This document shows, one piece after another, positions 5,410-5,542 of a DNA stretch of 5,542 nucleotides. The DNA is from Pleurocapsa sp. MO_226.B13 (GTDB lineage Bacteria > Cyanobacteriota > Cyanobacteriia > Cyanobacteriales > Xenococcaceae). Location: assembly GCA_030064795.1 (NCBI GenBank), contig JASJEI010000546.1, positions 1 through 5,542 on the forward strand, given 5' to 3'. Made by a program: the position numbers and the translations under genes. The notes beneath the pieces were generated by a model, which was given only the letters and a program-made list of their open reading frames with translations, was not told where the DNA came from and ran no database searches. Positions within the stretch are counted from its first letter, which is position 1. Every line of letters begins with the position of its first letter.

Positions 5410-5541
5410 TTAGAAAAGAGGACCATTATCGGAGCCGAGCATGGCAGCACGCACTAGAGGGATGGGCGGGGCACCATAGCTGAGCAATTGCTCGTGGAAA
5501 TCACCCCAGGCTTGACGTCCTCCTCGTGAAGCCGTCCAATC
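5410..5541 (-). CDS. C-terminus of a gene running in from the right edge, DUF885-like
   Basis: The last 43 codons and TAA stop (5410-5412) of a minus-strand gene; the rest lies beyond the window. The end contains GGRQAWGDFHEQLLSYGAPP followed by IPLVRAAMLG. The pattern FHxxLLxxGxPPxPLVR is like the C-terminus of DUF885 proteins, which are metallopeptidase-like proteins of mostly unknown function; this is recognition from memory of a short tail and may be wrong. The coding nature is well supported by the uninterrupted protein-like frame and the sharp rise in GC compared with the preceding intergenic DNA. The gene is convergent with the phosphoesterase, with 88 bp between their stops. Confidence 0.65.
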   Translation of the reverse strand, partial: DWTASRGGRQAWGDFHEQLLSYGAPPIPLVRAAMLGSDNGPLF

Positions 5542-5542
5542 G

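Overview
The window looks like a piece of a cyanobacterial chromosome. It is moderately AT-rich and has four copies of the HIP1 octamer GCGATCGC (41-48, 1154-1161, 1723-1730, 3152-3159), which is strongly over-represented in many cyanobacteria. The protein-coding starts lack clear Shine-Dalgarno sequences, which is also common there. The species cannot be fixed from the sequence.

Positions 1-780 are a graveyard of nested mobile elements. The 3' end of an IS630-family transposase gene (plus strand, frameshifted) abuts the 5' part of an IS6-family transposase gene (minus strand) at about 221-226, as if the IS630 element had landed inside the IS6 gene. The IS6 copy is broken further by a one-base frameshift and by two short insertions of 56 bp and 52 bp. 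The first insertion carries a perfect 22-bp inverted repeat with a single-base spacer. No transposase here looks functional.

Positions 782-3778 (minus strand) hold a full-length YdiJ-type FAD/iron-sulfur oxidoreductase of 998 aa, similar end to end to E. coli YdiJ, a D-2-hydroxyglutarate dehydrogenase. Its stop codon lies within about 5-20 bp of the probable IS6 end, so transcription would run into the IS debris.

Positions 3779-4187 are a divergent intergenic region. It has a good sigma70-like promoter candidate for ydiJ, a small inverted repeat just upstream of that promoter's -35, and a weaker promoter candidate for the plus-strand gene. A short open frame of uncertain reality overlaps the next start codon as ATGA.

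Positions 4188-5321 (plus strand) encode a 377-aa calcineurin-like metallophosphoesterase with a complete metal-binding motif set and a C-terminal extension of unknown function. Downstream, a convergent gene enters from the right edge on the minus strand (5410-5541). Only its last 43 codons are seen, and they resemble the C-terminus of DUF885-type proteins. The 88-bp gap between the two stops has weak terminator-like hairpins.

The intact genes do not form an obvious operon or pathway: ydiJ and the phosphoesterase are divergent and the last gene is convergent. I see no CRISPR array, tRNA, rRNA, or clear new biological system. The most unusual content is the insertion-riddled IS6 remnant with its long palindrome, followed by the possible small coupled ORF in front of the phosphoesterase.
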